A stretch of DNA of 64,000 bases from Methylophilaceae bacterium LSUCC0665. Lineage in GTDB: Bacteria > Pseudomonadota > Gammaproteobacteria > Burkholderiales > Methylophilaceae. The stretch lies in assembly GCA_024919215.1 (NCBI GenBank), contig CP103437.1, positions 496,001 through 560,000 on the forward strand. Direction: 5' to 3'. Position 1 is the stretch's first letter. Every line of letters starts with the position of its first letter. The position numbers were made by a program, and so were the translations under genes. Under the pieces are notes generated by a model, which did no database searches, was not told the origin of the DNA, and saw only the letters and a list, made by a program, of their open reading frames with translations. Positions 26,295-34,449 of the stretch are shown one piece after another.

Positions 26295-26831
26295 TTGAAT
26301 CTTAGAATAGCCCACATTACTTCAAGTCATTCAAGACTTGATAATAGAATTTTTTTTAAACAGTGCTGTTTTCTTGCTAAAAAAAACAACGTCACACTTT
26401 TTGTGTCTGATGGGTTAGGCAATAAAAAGATAAGTAACGTTTTGGTTGTTGATTTAGGTCTTAAATTTAGCAGATTAAAGCGCTTTTTAATATTACCTTT
26501 TATGATGCTCAAGATAATCGATATTACTAATTATGATGTTTTCCATCTTCATGATCCTGAGTTACTTTTGATAGTTCCATTTATTAGAGGAAAAAGAAAG
26601 ATAGTGATATTTGATTCTCACGAAGATGTAATAAAACAAATGTTATATAAACCATATTTAAATAAATTGTTACTAAAAATTATTTCTAATTTTTATGGTG
26701 TATTTCAGTTTATTATATTGAAACTAGTTGATGGAGTTGTTACTTCAACTCCACATATAAAAAATAAATTAAAAAAAATTAACTCAAACTCTATCGATAT
26801 TAAAAATTATCCTATCATTAATGATAATTGA
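26295..26831 (+). CDS. N-terminal half of a GT4 glycosyltransferase (split gene)
   Basis: The 178-aa product is the N-terminal Rossmann domain of a GT-B enzyme: IAHITSSHSRLDNRIFFKQC at the start, VFHLHDPELL near 80-89, FDSHEDV near 102-108, and TSTPHIKNKL near 150-159. It stops after KNYPIIND, exactly where family members continue into the linker and donor-binding domain. The continuation is found in the +1 frame from 26821. It starts with TTG. Alone it cannot bind a nucleotide sugar, so it is either half of a two-protein enzyme or one part of a frameshifted gene. Confidence 0.65.
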   Translation: MNLRIAHITSSHSRLDNRIFFKQCCFLAKKNNVTLFVSDGLGNKKISNVLVVDLGLKFSRLKRFLILPFMMLKIIDITNYDVFHLHDPELLLIVPFIRGKRKIVIFDSHEDVIKQMLYKPYLNKLLLKIISNFYGVFQFIILKLVDGVVTSTPHIKNKLKKINSNSIDIKNYPIINDN

Positions 26832-28383
26832 TCGTAAAATAGATATTGTTTATGTTGGCATAGTTTCTGAAGTCCGCTTGATTCATAATATTTTAGATGC
26901 AATAAAAGATTTTAATGTCACATTTCATATTGCAGGATCTTTTGATTCAATAAAATATGAAACTAAAATTAAAAATCACCCATCATTTAACAAAGTAAAA
27001 TTATATGGTTATCTTAAGAGCGATGCTGTTATTAACCTTATTGATAAATCAGACTTCTGTTTACTTCCATTAAAGAATATTGAAACTTATCAAACCTCAC
27101 TTCCAGTAAAGTTATTTGAGTATATGAGACAAGGAAGGTTTGTTATAGCGCAAAATTTTAAAATTATCTCAAATATAATAAATAAACATGATTGTGGCAT
27201 GCTTATCAATTTTGAAAATACTAATGAAATTATTGAGGCTTTAAATTATTCTTTTCAAAATTTAACAAATATTAAAAAAAAAGGTTTATTAGGAATTGAT
27301 GCGATAAGAACTGAATACAATTGGAATCGGGAATTTATTAGACTTGATAAATTTTATAATGACACGTTTTTAAAAAAAAATAAAAATAAAAATATAAACA
27401 AAAATCGATTTCAAAACTTAGGTAATTTCTTTTCGTTATCATTTTTTTTACATTTAGCATCAAAAATAGCAAGCAATAAAAAATTATTTTTTATTTATTT
27501 GGCCGCAGTTATATCCTTTTTAACGACTTTGTTAAGAGACTTTTATATTATTAACTATACTAGTTTTAGCCAAATTTTCTTTATAATTTTGTACATTACT
27601 ACTATAGCTAGCAGCTTTTCAATAAATGCAATAACTCTAAATTCAGATCAGTCTAGGCTAGGAAATATACTTGTTTTGTGTTTTCTTTCATTTTTCATTA
27701 TTTATTTTTTATTTAGATATCAAGCTGAACTTCTTTTAGGTTATCAAATTAATTTCTTTTATTTGTATTCTATTATTTTATTTTGGATAATTGGATCAAT
27801 GTTTGGTCGTCATATATTAGATATGAACTTAAATTTTTTTATTGCGAGATCAAGAGAAGCTTTGTCATCAATTATATTTTTATTTCTCATTTTTTTTGGT
27901 ATTAATTTATTTGTAAGTTTTTTAGTTGCAGTTGCTATTGGAACATTAAGTCTTCTTGTATATTTAATCATAAATAAAAAAAATTATATTTCAAATTTAT
28001 TCATTAACCTTACCAAAAATTTAAATATTTCAAAAATATTATTTAAAAATATACTATTTTCAAACTTGTCAATTTTATTAATTTATTTATGGGCTTTATA
28101 TTTTTCAGGAATTGAAACTTATTATTTTGATATTTCTTCCGTTACCTTGTCTCGTTTATCTGTTTATCTATTCCAGATTATTACCTTAGGTTCTGTTTAT
28201 TTTAGTTTAGGAGTTAATCTAATAACATCGTCATTGAAAATTTATCTAAAGTATTCCTTTTATTTTTTCTTAGTATTAGCTCTGATTACGTATCAATCAA
28301 TTTTTCATTTTATTTTTTTCCCAATTGCTATAAGTTTGCTTCATTATTACTTTGTGAGCAGATTAATTTTATTTAGGGAGTAA
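26821..28383 (+). CDS. GT4 C-terminal donor domain fused to a polytopic membrane domain
   Basis: The 520-aa product starts with the second half of a GT4 enzyme (IDIVYVGIVSEVRLIHNILDAI near 7-28; SLPVKLFEYMRQGRFVIA near 94-111). From about residue 215 it continues into some 10 membrane helices that loosely resemble a MOP-type flippase. Its ATG overlaps the end of the preceding half-gene by 11 bases in a +1 frame. A glycosyltransferase half fused to a transporter-like domain is unusual. A second, undetected frameshift or a true fusion are both possible. The domain calls are moderately sure; the combined function is unknown. Confidence 0.6.
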   Translation: MIIDRKIDIVYVGIVSEVRLIHNILDAIKDFNVTFHIAGSFDSIKYETKIKNHPSFNKVKLYGYLKSDAVINLIDKSDFCLLPLKNIETYQTSLPVKLFEYMRQGRFVIAQNFKIISNIINKHDCGMLINFENTNEIIEALNYSFQNLTNIKKKGLLGIDAIRTEYNWNREFIRLDKFYNDTFLKKNKNKNINKNRFQNLGNFFSLSFFLHLASKIASNKKLFFIYLAAVISFLTTLLRDFYIINYTSFSQIFFIILYITTIASSFSINAITLNSDQSRLGNILVLCFLSFFIIYFLFRYQAELLLGYQINFFYLYSIILFWIIGSMFGRHILDMNLNFFIARSREALSSIIFLFLIFFGINLFVSFLVAVAIGTLSLLVYLIINKKNYISNLFINLTKNLNISKILFKNILFSNLSILLIYLWALYFSGIETYYFDISSVTLSRLSVYLFQIITLGSVYFSLGVNLITSSLKIYLKYSFYFFLVLALITYQSIFHFIFFPIAISLLHYYFVSRLILFRE

Positions 28384-28495
28384 AATAAATTTTTTTGTGT
28401 TTGCTAAATCCTTGGTTTGGTTGTATAGGTTAAAAATAAAAATTAATTATGGTTTATTATATGCTTAGAAAATTCTTAACAAAAAAACAGCTTGT

Positions 28496-29749
28496 ATGAA
28501 TATCTGGATATTCCAAACAGGCGAGCCTCTTCAATCAGATTATTTAAATTCGAGGCCAATGCGTGCCATTACATTGTCAAATGCATTGTTAAAAAAAAAT
28601 TTTAAAGTTATAGTTTGGAGTAGTGCTTTTTTTCATCAAAATAAAACTCACAGAGCCAAAAGATTTACTTGTATTAAAATAAGCTCTAATTACGAAATTA
28701 GACTTATCCCCAGTATGGGCTATAAAAAAAATATTGGAATAAGAAGAATATTAGATCATTTTCAATTAGCACTAAATCTAAAAAAATATTTATCTAAAGA
28801 GAAGCAAATACCCGACGTTGCTTTTATTGGGTACCCCCCAATAGAATTTGCATTTGTTGCTTCGGTTTGGCTTAATAAAAGAAATGTTCCTTATCTTGTT
28901 GACGTAAAAGACCAGTGGCCAGAGATTTTTATTAGACCTTTTCCTAGTTATATAAGACCAATAATAAAATTATTATTTTATCCATATTTTTTTTTAGGTC
29001 GAAAAGTTTTATATCATGCAAAATCTGTATGCTCTATAACTAAACCATTTCTTTCTTGGGCATGTTCTTTTTCAAATAGAAAGCTAACTATAATTGATAA
29101 AGTTTTTCCGCTTTCAGCTATACCTAACTATAGCAACCAAGCATCAAATATTGATATCTTAAAATTCTGGAATAGTTTCGGTGTAAAAAAAAATAAATTG
29201 ACTAGATTTTATTTTATTGGGTCGTTTTCTAATGTTTTTGATTTTAAATCAATCCGAAAAGTCGCTGAAATTGCAAAAAATAATAAATTACCATTTCAAT
29301 TTGTACTTTGCGGCAATGGTGAGAAATTCAATGAAGTAAAAGATGATTTTGCATTACTTGAAAATGTTATTTTTCCTGGATGGATTAATCACTCTCAAAT
29401 GATATTTCTTGCTAACATCTCACATGCTGCTCTTGCTCCGTATTTAAATCATAGTGATTTTTTAATGAGCATTCCTAACAAAGTTATAGACTATCTTTCT
29501 TTTGGATCTCCAATTATTTCACCTCTTAAAGGCGAAGTTAGAAAAATTATTGCCAAGCACCATGTAGGTTTATCATACAAAGAGTTTGATGAATGCTCAT
29601 TGCTAATGTCTCTTAAGAAAATTCATGAGAACAAAAACAAACAAAAAACTATGTCTCGTAATGCTCGTAATTTATATTTAAAAAATTATAATGGTGAGAA
29701 AATTTATGATAATTTGATATTGCATTTAAAAAACATAAGTAATAAATAG
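28496..29749 (+). CDS. GT4-family glycosyltransferase (WbuB-like)
   Basis: The 417-aa protein has the family layout of an N-terminal acceptor domain (QTGEPLQSDYLNSRPMRAITLSNALL, then DVKDQWPE near 138-145). The C-terminal donor domain contains FIGSFSNVFDFKSI, FVLCGNGEKFNE and NKVIDYLSFGSPIISP. The DVKDQWPE element is typical of WbuB-type transferases that act on aminosugar donors. It should act at the cytoplasmic membrane face on a lipid-linked glycan. It is followed by the methyltransferase after 4 bases. Confidence 0.8.
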   Translation: MNIWIFQTGEPLQSDYLNSRPMRAITLSNALLKKNFKVIVWSSAFFHQNKTHRAKRFTCIKISSNYEIRLIPSMGYKKNIGIRRILDHFQLALNLKKYLSKEKQIPDVAFIGYPPIEFAFVASVWLNKRNVPYLVDVKDQWPEIFIRPFPSYIRPIIKLLFYPYFFLGRKVLYHAKSVCSITKPFLSWACSFSNRKLTIIDKVFPLSAIPNYSNQASNIDILKFWNSFGVKKNKLTRFYFIGSFSNVFDFKSIRKVAEIAKNNKLPFQFVLCGNGEKFNEVKDDFALLENVIFPGWINHSQMIFLANISHAALAPYLNHSDFLMSIPNKVIDYLSFGSPIISPLKGEVRKIIAKHHVGLSYKEFDECSLLMSLKKIHENKNKQKTMSRNARNLYLKNYNGEKIYDNLILHLKNISNK

Positions 29750-29753
29750 GATT

Positions 29754-30545
29754 ATGAAATTTATATTAGATGATAAAAATAAAGAGAAACATCGATATGA
29801 TAAATTTGCGAATATTATCTCTGATTCTAAGTTTACTAATTTAATATGTGAGGGGTCAAAATTAATAAGTAAACCAATAAGCTCACCATATGTTTTTTAT
29901 GAATCAACCCAAAAAAAAATAATTAAAAAAAATTTCAAAGTACTTGAAATTGGTTGTGGTGTTGGAACTCATACCTTTGTAGCTTTAACAAAAAGTTCTG
30001 ACGTAGTTGCTACCGATATATCCAATAATTCTTTATTAGTTTTAAAAAAAAGATTTAAGAACTTTAAAAATTTAACTACCAAAGTAGTTGATATGGAAAA
30101 TATAAGCTTCAATAATGAAACTTTTGATGTTGTGATATCTGCAGGATCCTTGTCTTATGGAGATAACCAAATTGTCGCCAAAGAAATAAACAGAGTTTTA
30201 AAACCAAACGGCTATTTTATTTGTGTTGATTCTTTTAATCATAATCCAATATATAAATTTAATCGGTGGATTCATTTCAAAAGAGGCAGGAGGAGTTTAA
30301 GCACTATTAGAAACATGCCAAATAAACAACTCATAGAATATTATAAAAATATTTTTAAATCCGTTAAAGTAAAATACTTTGGTGCTGTTTCTTTTGTAAC
30401 TCCTTTGTTATCAGTGTTTATTTCAGAAAAAAAAATTAAAAACTTTATTGATCTTTTTGATCATGTCATAAACGTACAAAAATCTGCATTTAAATTTGTT
30501 ATGATTGCAAAAAAAACTGAAAGAAAAAATGGAAAATTTTTTTAA
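29754..30545 (+). CDS. Class I SAM-dependent methyltransferase
   Basis: This 263-aa Methyltransf_11-like protein has the SAM motif VLEIGCGVGTH at residues 63-73, an acidic VATDIS at the end of strand 2, and an FDVVISAGSLSYGDN motif near 120-134. The acceptor is unknown. By position between a glycosyltransferase and the E1 pair it probably methylates a sugar of the glycan or a precursor. Its end overlaps the start of the E1 alpha gene by 17 bases. Confidence 0.78.
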   Translation: MKFILDDKNKEKHRYDKFANIISDSKFTNLICEGSKLISKPISSPYVFYESTQKKIIKKNFKVLEIGCGVGTHTFVALTKSSDVVATDISNNSLLVLKKRFKNFKNLTTKVVDMENISFNNETFDVVISAGSLSYGDNQIVAKEINRVLKPNGYFICVDSFNHNPIYKFNRWIHFKRGRRSLSTIRNMPNKQLIEYYKNIFKSVKVKYFGAVSFVTPLLSVFISEKKIKNFIDLFDHVINVQKSAFKFVMIAKKTERKNGKFF

Positions 30546-31563
30546 TGATCTTATAAACCCGAATAATTTTTCTGAACAAATAGATATTCAAGGATTTAAA
30601 GAAGATAAATTATTTTATTTTTTAAGGCAAATGATGCTAATTCGATTGGTTGAAAATAAACTTGCATCTGCCAGAAGGGATAATATCATTGGCGGCCCGG
30701 TGCATTTAGGTGTTGGCCAAGAAGCTATTGCGGTTGGTGTTGCATCTAATTTAAATAAATCAGACAGAGTATTTGGTGCTCATAGATCTCATGCACACGT
30801 GTTATCAATGGGTGCTGATATTTTTAAATTGTTTGCAGAGGTTTTGGGGCGAGATTCTGGTTTGTCAAGAGGCATGGGAGGCTCAATGCACCTTTGGGAT
30901 CAACCAAATGGTTTTTATGGATCAGTTCCCATTGTTTCTGGTACTGTTCCATTAGCTGTTGGCGCTGGTATTGCTGCATCAATTCAAAAAACGAATGATA
31001 TAGCTGTAAGTTATTTTGGTGATGGGGCTATGGAGGAAGGGGTCGTCCATGAATCTTTAAACCTAGCAAAAATTACTAATGCCCCTGTACTTTTTGTGGC
31101 TGAAAATAACTTATTTTCTAGTCATATGCATATATCTTTAAGACAGCCGAGCAGCATGTTATCAAGATTTGCTATTGCTAACAATATCCCCTACCAAGTT
31201 GTTGATGGAAACAATATTGTTTCTATAAGCAATGCTGCTAAAAAATTGATTAATAATTTAAGAAATGGAGATGGCCCAGGTTTTATTGAGGCAGTAACTT
31301 ACAGATGGTATGGACATGTTGATTGGAGAGAGGATGTTGATGTGGGTGTAAATCGTTCAAATATGGATATAAAAAAGTGGAAAATGAGAGATCCGATATT
31401 AAGACTAAAAAAAGCTTTACTAGATAAAAACCTAATCAAAGAAAACGAAATTGAATCTTTAGAGAATGATTTGAATTCTGCTATCAATCACGCATGGAGT
31501 AAGTCCTTATCGGCACCATTTCCTCCTAAAGAATCACTTTTATCAAGAGTTTATGCAAAATAA
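30529..31563 (+). CDS. TPP-dependent dehydrogenase E1 component, alpha subunit-like
   Basis: The 344-aa protein is a clear homologue of the PDH/acetoin-dehydrogenase E1 alpha family. It has GPVHLGVGQEAIAVGV (57-72), AHRSHAHVLSMG (84-95), and the thiamine diphosphate motif GDGAMEEG (164-171) ending in AENN (191-194). These enzymes decarboxylate 2-oxoacids and pass the acyl unit on. The start at 30529 was chosen because homology begins there; the frame is open back to 30505. The beta gene follows with an 11-base overlap. No E2 or E3 gene is near, so its acceptor is probably not lipoate but perhaps a sugar or other small molecule. Confidence 0.85.
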   Translation: MENFFNDLINPNNFSEQIDIQGFKEDKLFYFLRQMMLIRLVENKLASARRDNIIGGPVHLGVGQEAIAVGVASNLNKSDRVFGAHRSHAHVLSMGADIFKLFAEVLGRDSGLSRGMGGSMHLWDQPNGFYGSVPIVSGTVPLAVGAGIAASIQKTNDIAVSYFGDGAMEEGVVHESLNLAKITNAPVLFVAENNLFSSHMHISLRQPSSMLSRFAIANNIPYQVVDGNNIVSISNAAKKLINNLRNGDGPGFIEAVTYRWYGHVDWREDVDVGVNRSNMDIKKWKMRDPILRLKKALLDKNLIKENEIESLENDLNSAINHAWSKSLSAPFPPKESLLSRVYAK

Positions 31564-32539
31564 ATTATATAATTATGGGACAGCCATTCTTTCGGCTTTC
31601 GAGTATCTTCTTGAAAAATACCCCGAAGTATTTGTCATGGGTCAGGGTCTTTGGAGCCCTTGGTACGTTGGAAATTCAATGACAAACTTAGATAAAAAGT
31701 TTGGAAAAAAAAGAATTATTGATACCCCAGTTTCAGAATCAGCATGCACGGGAGCTGCAGTTGGTGCATCTCTTGCTGGTTTAAAACCGATTGTTGTTCA
31801 TCCCAGGATGGATTTCATGTTGTATGCAATGGATGCTATAGTAAATCAAGCAGCAAAATGGTCGCATATGATTGGTGGTCAAGCCAATCCATGCGTAACG
31901 ATTCGAGGCATTATAAATAGAGGAGGTGAGCAGGGAGCTCAACACTCACAAGCCTTGCATGCTTGGTTTGCTCATATACCTGGATTGAGAGTTGTTATGC
32001 CTTATTCTGTTGCTGATGCAAGAGATTTATTTATTGCATCAGTGCTTTGTAAGGATCCAGTTATCTTTATTGATGATAGATGGTTGTATGAACAGGAAGA
32101 TACCCTATCTCCAATTGTAGAACTTGACCTAAAAAAAGAAGGTCCAAAATGTATTGCAACAGGCAAAGATTTAACTATTGTTGCCTCGGGTTACTCTACT
32201 TTGCTTGCCATGAAAGCTAAAGATGAATTAGAAAAATATAAAATATCAGCAGAAATTATGGATCTGAGAGTTTTAAATCCTTTGGATTCAAGTCCATTAA
32301 TTGAATCTATAAAGAAAACAGGTCGATTGATTGTGATAGATGGTGGTTGGAAAAATTGTGGAATGGCTGGGGAAGTAATTGCAGCCATAGTAGAAAATCT
32401 AGATTTAAATCACTTTAAATCATCACCTCAAAGAATAACTTTACCTGATGCTCCAGCACCAACTTCAAGGGAATTGGAAAAAATTTACTACCCTGATGTT
32501 CATAAGATTATAAATATGTCACGTTTTATTTTACAATAA
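31553..32539 (+). CDS. TPP-dependent dehydrogenase E1 component, beta subunit-like
   Basis: The 328-aa protein has the E1 beta features: DTPVSESACTGAAVGASLAGLKP near 57-79, GGEQGAQHSQALHAWFAHIPGL near 123-144 and a C-terminal transketolase_C domain ending with LPDAPAPTSRELEKIYYP. It pairs with the preceding alpha subunit as an alpha2beta2 enzyme. The pair lies between a methyltransferase and a sugar aminotransferase in a glycan cluster. That suggests a role in making an unusual sugar or acyl substituent. Confidence 0.85.
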   Translation: MQNKLYNYGTAILSAFEYLLEKYPEVFVMGQGLWSPWYVGNSMTNLDKKFGKKRIIDTPVSESACTGAAVGASLAGLKPIVVHPRMDFMLYAMDAIVNQAAKWSHMIGGQANPCVTIRGIINRGGEQGAQHSQALHAWFAHIPGLRVVMPYSVADARDLFIASVLCKDPVIFIDDRWLYEQEDTLSPIVELDLKKEGPKCIATGKDLTIVASGYSTLLAMKAKDELEKYKISAEIMDLRVLNPLDSSPLIESIKKTGRLIVIDGGWKNCGMAGEVIAAIVENLDLNHFKSSPQRITLPDAPAPTSRELEKIYYPDVHKIINMSRFILQ

Positions 32540-32564
32540 CTTTTTAAATATAATCGAGAAAGCA

Positions 32565-33680
32565 ATGACCCAAAATCGAAATGTTCCATTTTTTAATTAT
32601 CCTCAAGTGTATTTGAATGATAAAGAAAATTTAATGAAAATTTTTGATGATATTGGTAGTCGTGGTGCATTTATTATGCAAAAAGATTTAGAGATATTTG
32701 AAAATAATTTAGCTACTTTTACTGGTTCAAAATTTGCCATTGGAGTTGGGAATGCCACAGACGGATTAGAATTATCTTGGATGGCAATTGGATTGAAAAA
32801 AGGAGATGAGGTTATTTGTTGTTCTCATACAATGTTAGCGACAGCATCTGCTATAAAAACAGCAGGAGGTACTCCGGTGCCGGTTGAGCTTGGGGATGAT
32901 GGTTTAATAGATCCAGATGCAATTGAAGATGCCATTAATTCAAGAACTGTTGGTATTATGCCTACCCAGTTAAATGGTCGGACTTGTGACATGGACAGAA
33001 TTATGAATATTGCAAATAAGCAAAATTTATATGTTGTTGAAGATGCTGCCCAGGCTCTTGGATCACGCTTTAAAGGTAAACATGCTGGCACCTTTGGTAA
33101 CGCCTCGGCAATAAGTTTTTTCCCTGCAAAGGTTCTCGGTTCTCTTGGTGATGGCGGCGGTGTTATAACTAATGATCCATATTACTTCGATAAAATTTAT
33201 CAACTTCATGATCATGGTCGGGATATCAACGGTGAAGTTAAAAGTTGGGGTAGAAATAGTAGATTAGATAATTTACAAGCTGCTATTCTCAATCATAATT
33301 TAGAATCCTATCAAAATGTTATAGATCGACGAAGGCAAATTGCAAGCATTTACCAAGAACAGTTATCTGATCTCAATGAACTTGAACTACCTCCAGCTCC
33401 AGATGCAGATCCTAACCACTATGACATATATCAAAATTATGAATTGCAGGCTGATCGCCGAGATGAATTAAAGAAATTTTTGGCTGATAATAATATTGGA
33501 ACATTAATTCAATGGGGTGGAAAAGGGGTTCATCAGTGGGAAGGGTTAGGCTTTAATGTAAAATTACCAAAAGTTGAAAGGTTCTTTGAAAGATGCATTA
33601 TGATTCCGATGAATATGTTTATCTCCGATGACGATGTAAATTATATTTGCGAAAAAATACGTCTTTTCTACAGAGGATGA
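32565..33680 (+). CDS. DegT/DnrJ/EryC1 sugar aminotransferase
   Basis: This 371-aa PLP enzyme has VGNATDGLEL at residues 61-70, EDAAQALGS near 159-167 and Lys189 in FFPAKVLGSLGDGGG. It should aminate a keto sugar nucleotide. The nearest source of a 4-keto sugar is the PglF/WbpM-like dehydratase two genes downstream, so a 4-amino-6-deoxy sugar is plausible. Alternatively it uses a product of the E1 pair. Its stop overlaps the start of the sugar transferase gene in an ATGA arrangement. Confidence 0.82.
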   Translation: MTQNRNVPFFNYPQVYLNDKENLMKIFDDIGSRGAFIMQKDLEIFENNLATFTGSKFAIGVGNATDGLELSWMAIGLKKGDEVICCSHTMLATASAIKTAGGTPVPVELGDDGLIDPDAIEDAINSRTVGIMPTQLNGRTCDMDRIMNIANKQNLYVVEDAAQALGSRFKGKHAGTFGNASAISFFPAKVLGSLGDGGGVITNDPYYFDKIYQLHDHGRDINGEVKSWGRNSRLDNLQAAILNHNLESYQNVIDRRRQIASIYQEQLSDLNELELPPAPDADPNHYDIYQNYELQADRRDELKKFLADNNIGTLIQWGGKGVHQWEGLGFNVKLPKVERFFERCIMIPMNMFISDDDVNYICEKIRLFYRG

Positions 33681-34429
33681 TTAAAATTAAAAGAATAATA
33701 GATGTTTTTTTTTCCATATCAGGACTTTTAATTGCATCACCTCTTCTCATTCCGGTAATGTTTTTAATCTGGCGTCAAGACGGGCATTCTCCCTTTTATA
33801 TAGCAGATAGAGTTGGAAAGAAAGGCTTAATATTTAAGATGGTTAAGTTAAGATCAATGATAGTTAATGCTGATAAATCAGGAGTCGATTCAACAAGTTC
33901 AAGTGATAACAGGATTACATCGCTGGGACGTTTTATAAGAAAGTATAAACTTGATGAAATTACTCAGTTATGGAATGTTTTGCTTGGTGACATGAGTTTA
34001 GTTGGACCTAGACCAAATGTAAAAAGAGAGACTGACTTGTACACATATGAAGAAAAAACTTTGCTTAAGATAAAGCCTGGAATAACAGATTTAGCATCAA
34101 TTGTATTCGCAGACGAAGGAGATATCTTAAATGGTCAAAATGATCCGGACATTGCCTATAATCAATTAATTAGACCAGGAAAAAGTCATTTGGGTATATT
34201 TTATGTTAAACATCAAACAATACTTTTAGATATTCAGCTGATTTTTTACACTATAACTTTAATGTTTTCTCGAGAAAAAACACTAAAAAAAATACAAAAT
34301 TTACTACGAAAGCTAAACGCAAATGATGAAATCATTAAATTGGCTTCGAGAACGTTTCCATTAAAACCAATGCCTCCACCTGGTTCCTCTAAAATTGTTA
34401 CCTCCAGAGATGGTGATCCTAATAAATAA
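33677..34429 (+). CDS. Initiating phosphoglycosyl transferase (bacterial sugar transferase)
   Basis: The 250-aa protein has an N-terminal membrane helix (IIDVFFSISGLLIASPLLIPVM). The cytoplasmic catalytic motifs are KMVKLRSMIVNADKSG, KLDEITQLWNVLLGDMSLVGPRP and KPGITDLAS. This is the monotopic PglC/WcaJ/WbaP catalytic fold. It transfers a sugar phosphate from a UDP-sugar to undecaprenyl phosphate, starting the glycan. The short length resembles PglC rather than WbaP. The ATG at 33677 has AGAGG just before it and overlaps the preceding stop. Confidence 0.88.
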   Translation: MIKIKRIIDVFFSISGLLIASPLLIPVMFLIWRQDGHSPFYIADRVGKKGLIFKMVKLRSMIVNADKSGVDSTSSSDNRITSLGRFIRKYKLDEITQLWNVLLGDMSLVGPRPNVKRETDLYTYEEKTLLKIKPGITDLASIVFADEGDILNGQNDPDIAYNQLIRPGKSHLGIFYVKHQTILLDIQLIFYTITLMFSREKTLKKIQNLLRKLNANDEIIKLASRTFPLKPMPPPGSSKIVTSRDGDPNK

Positions 34430-34449
34430 TATTTATATTTTTTACTAAT

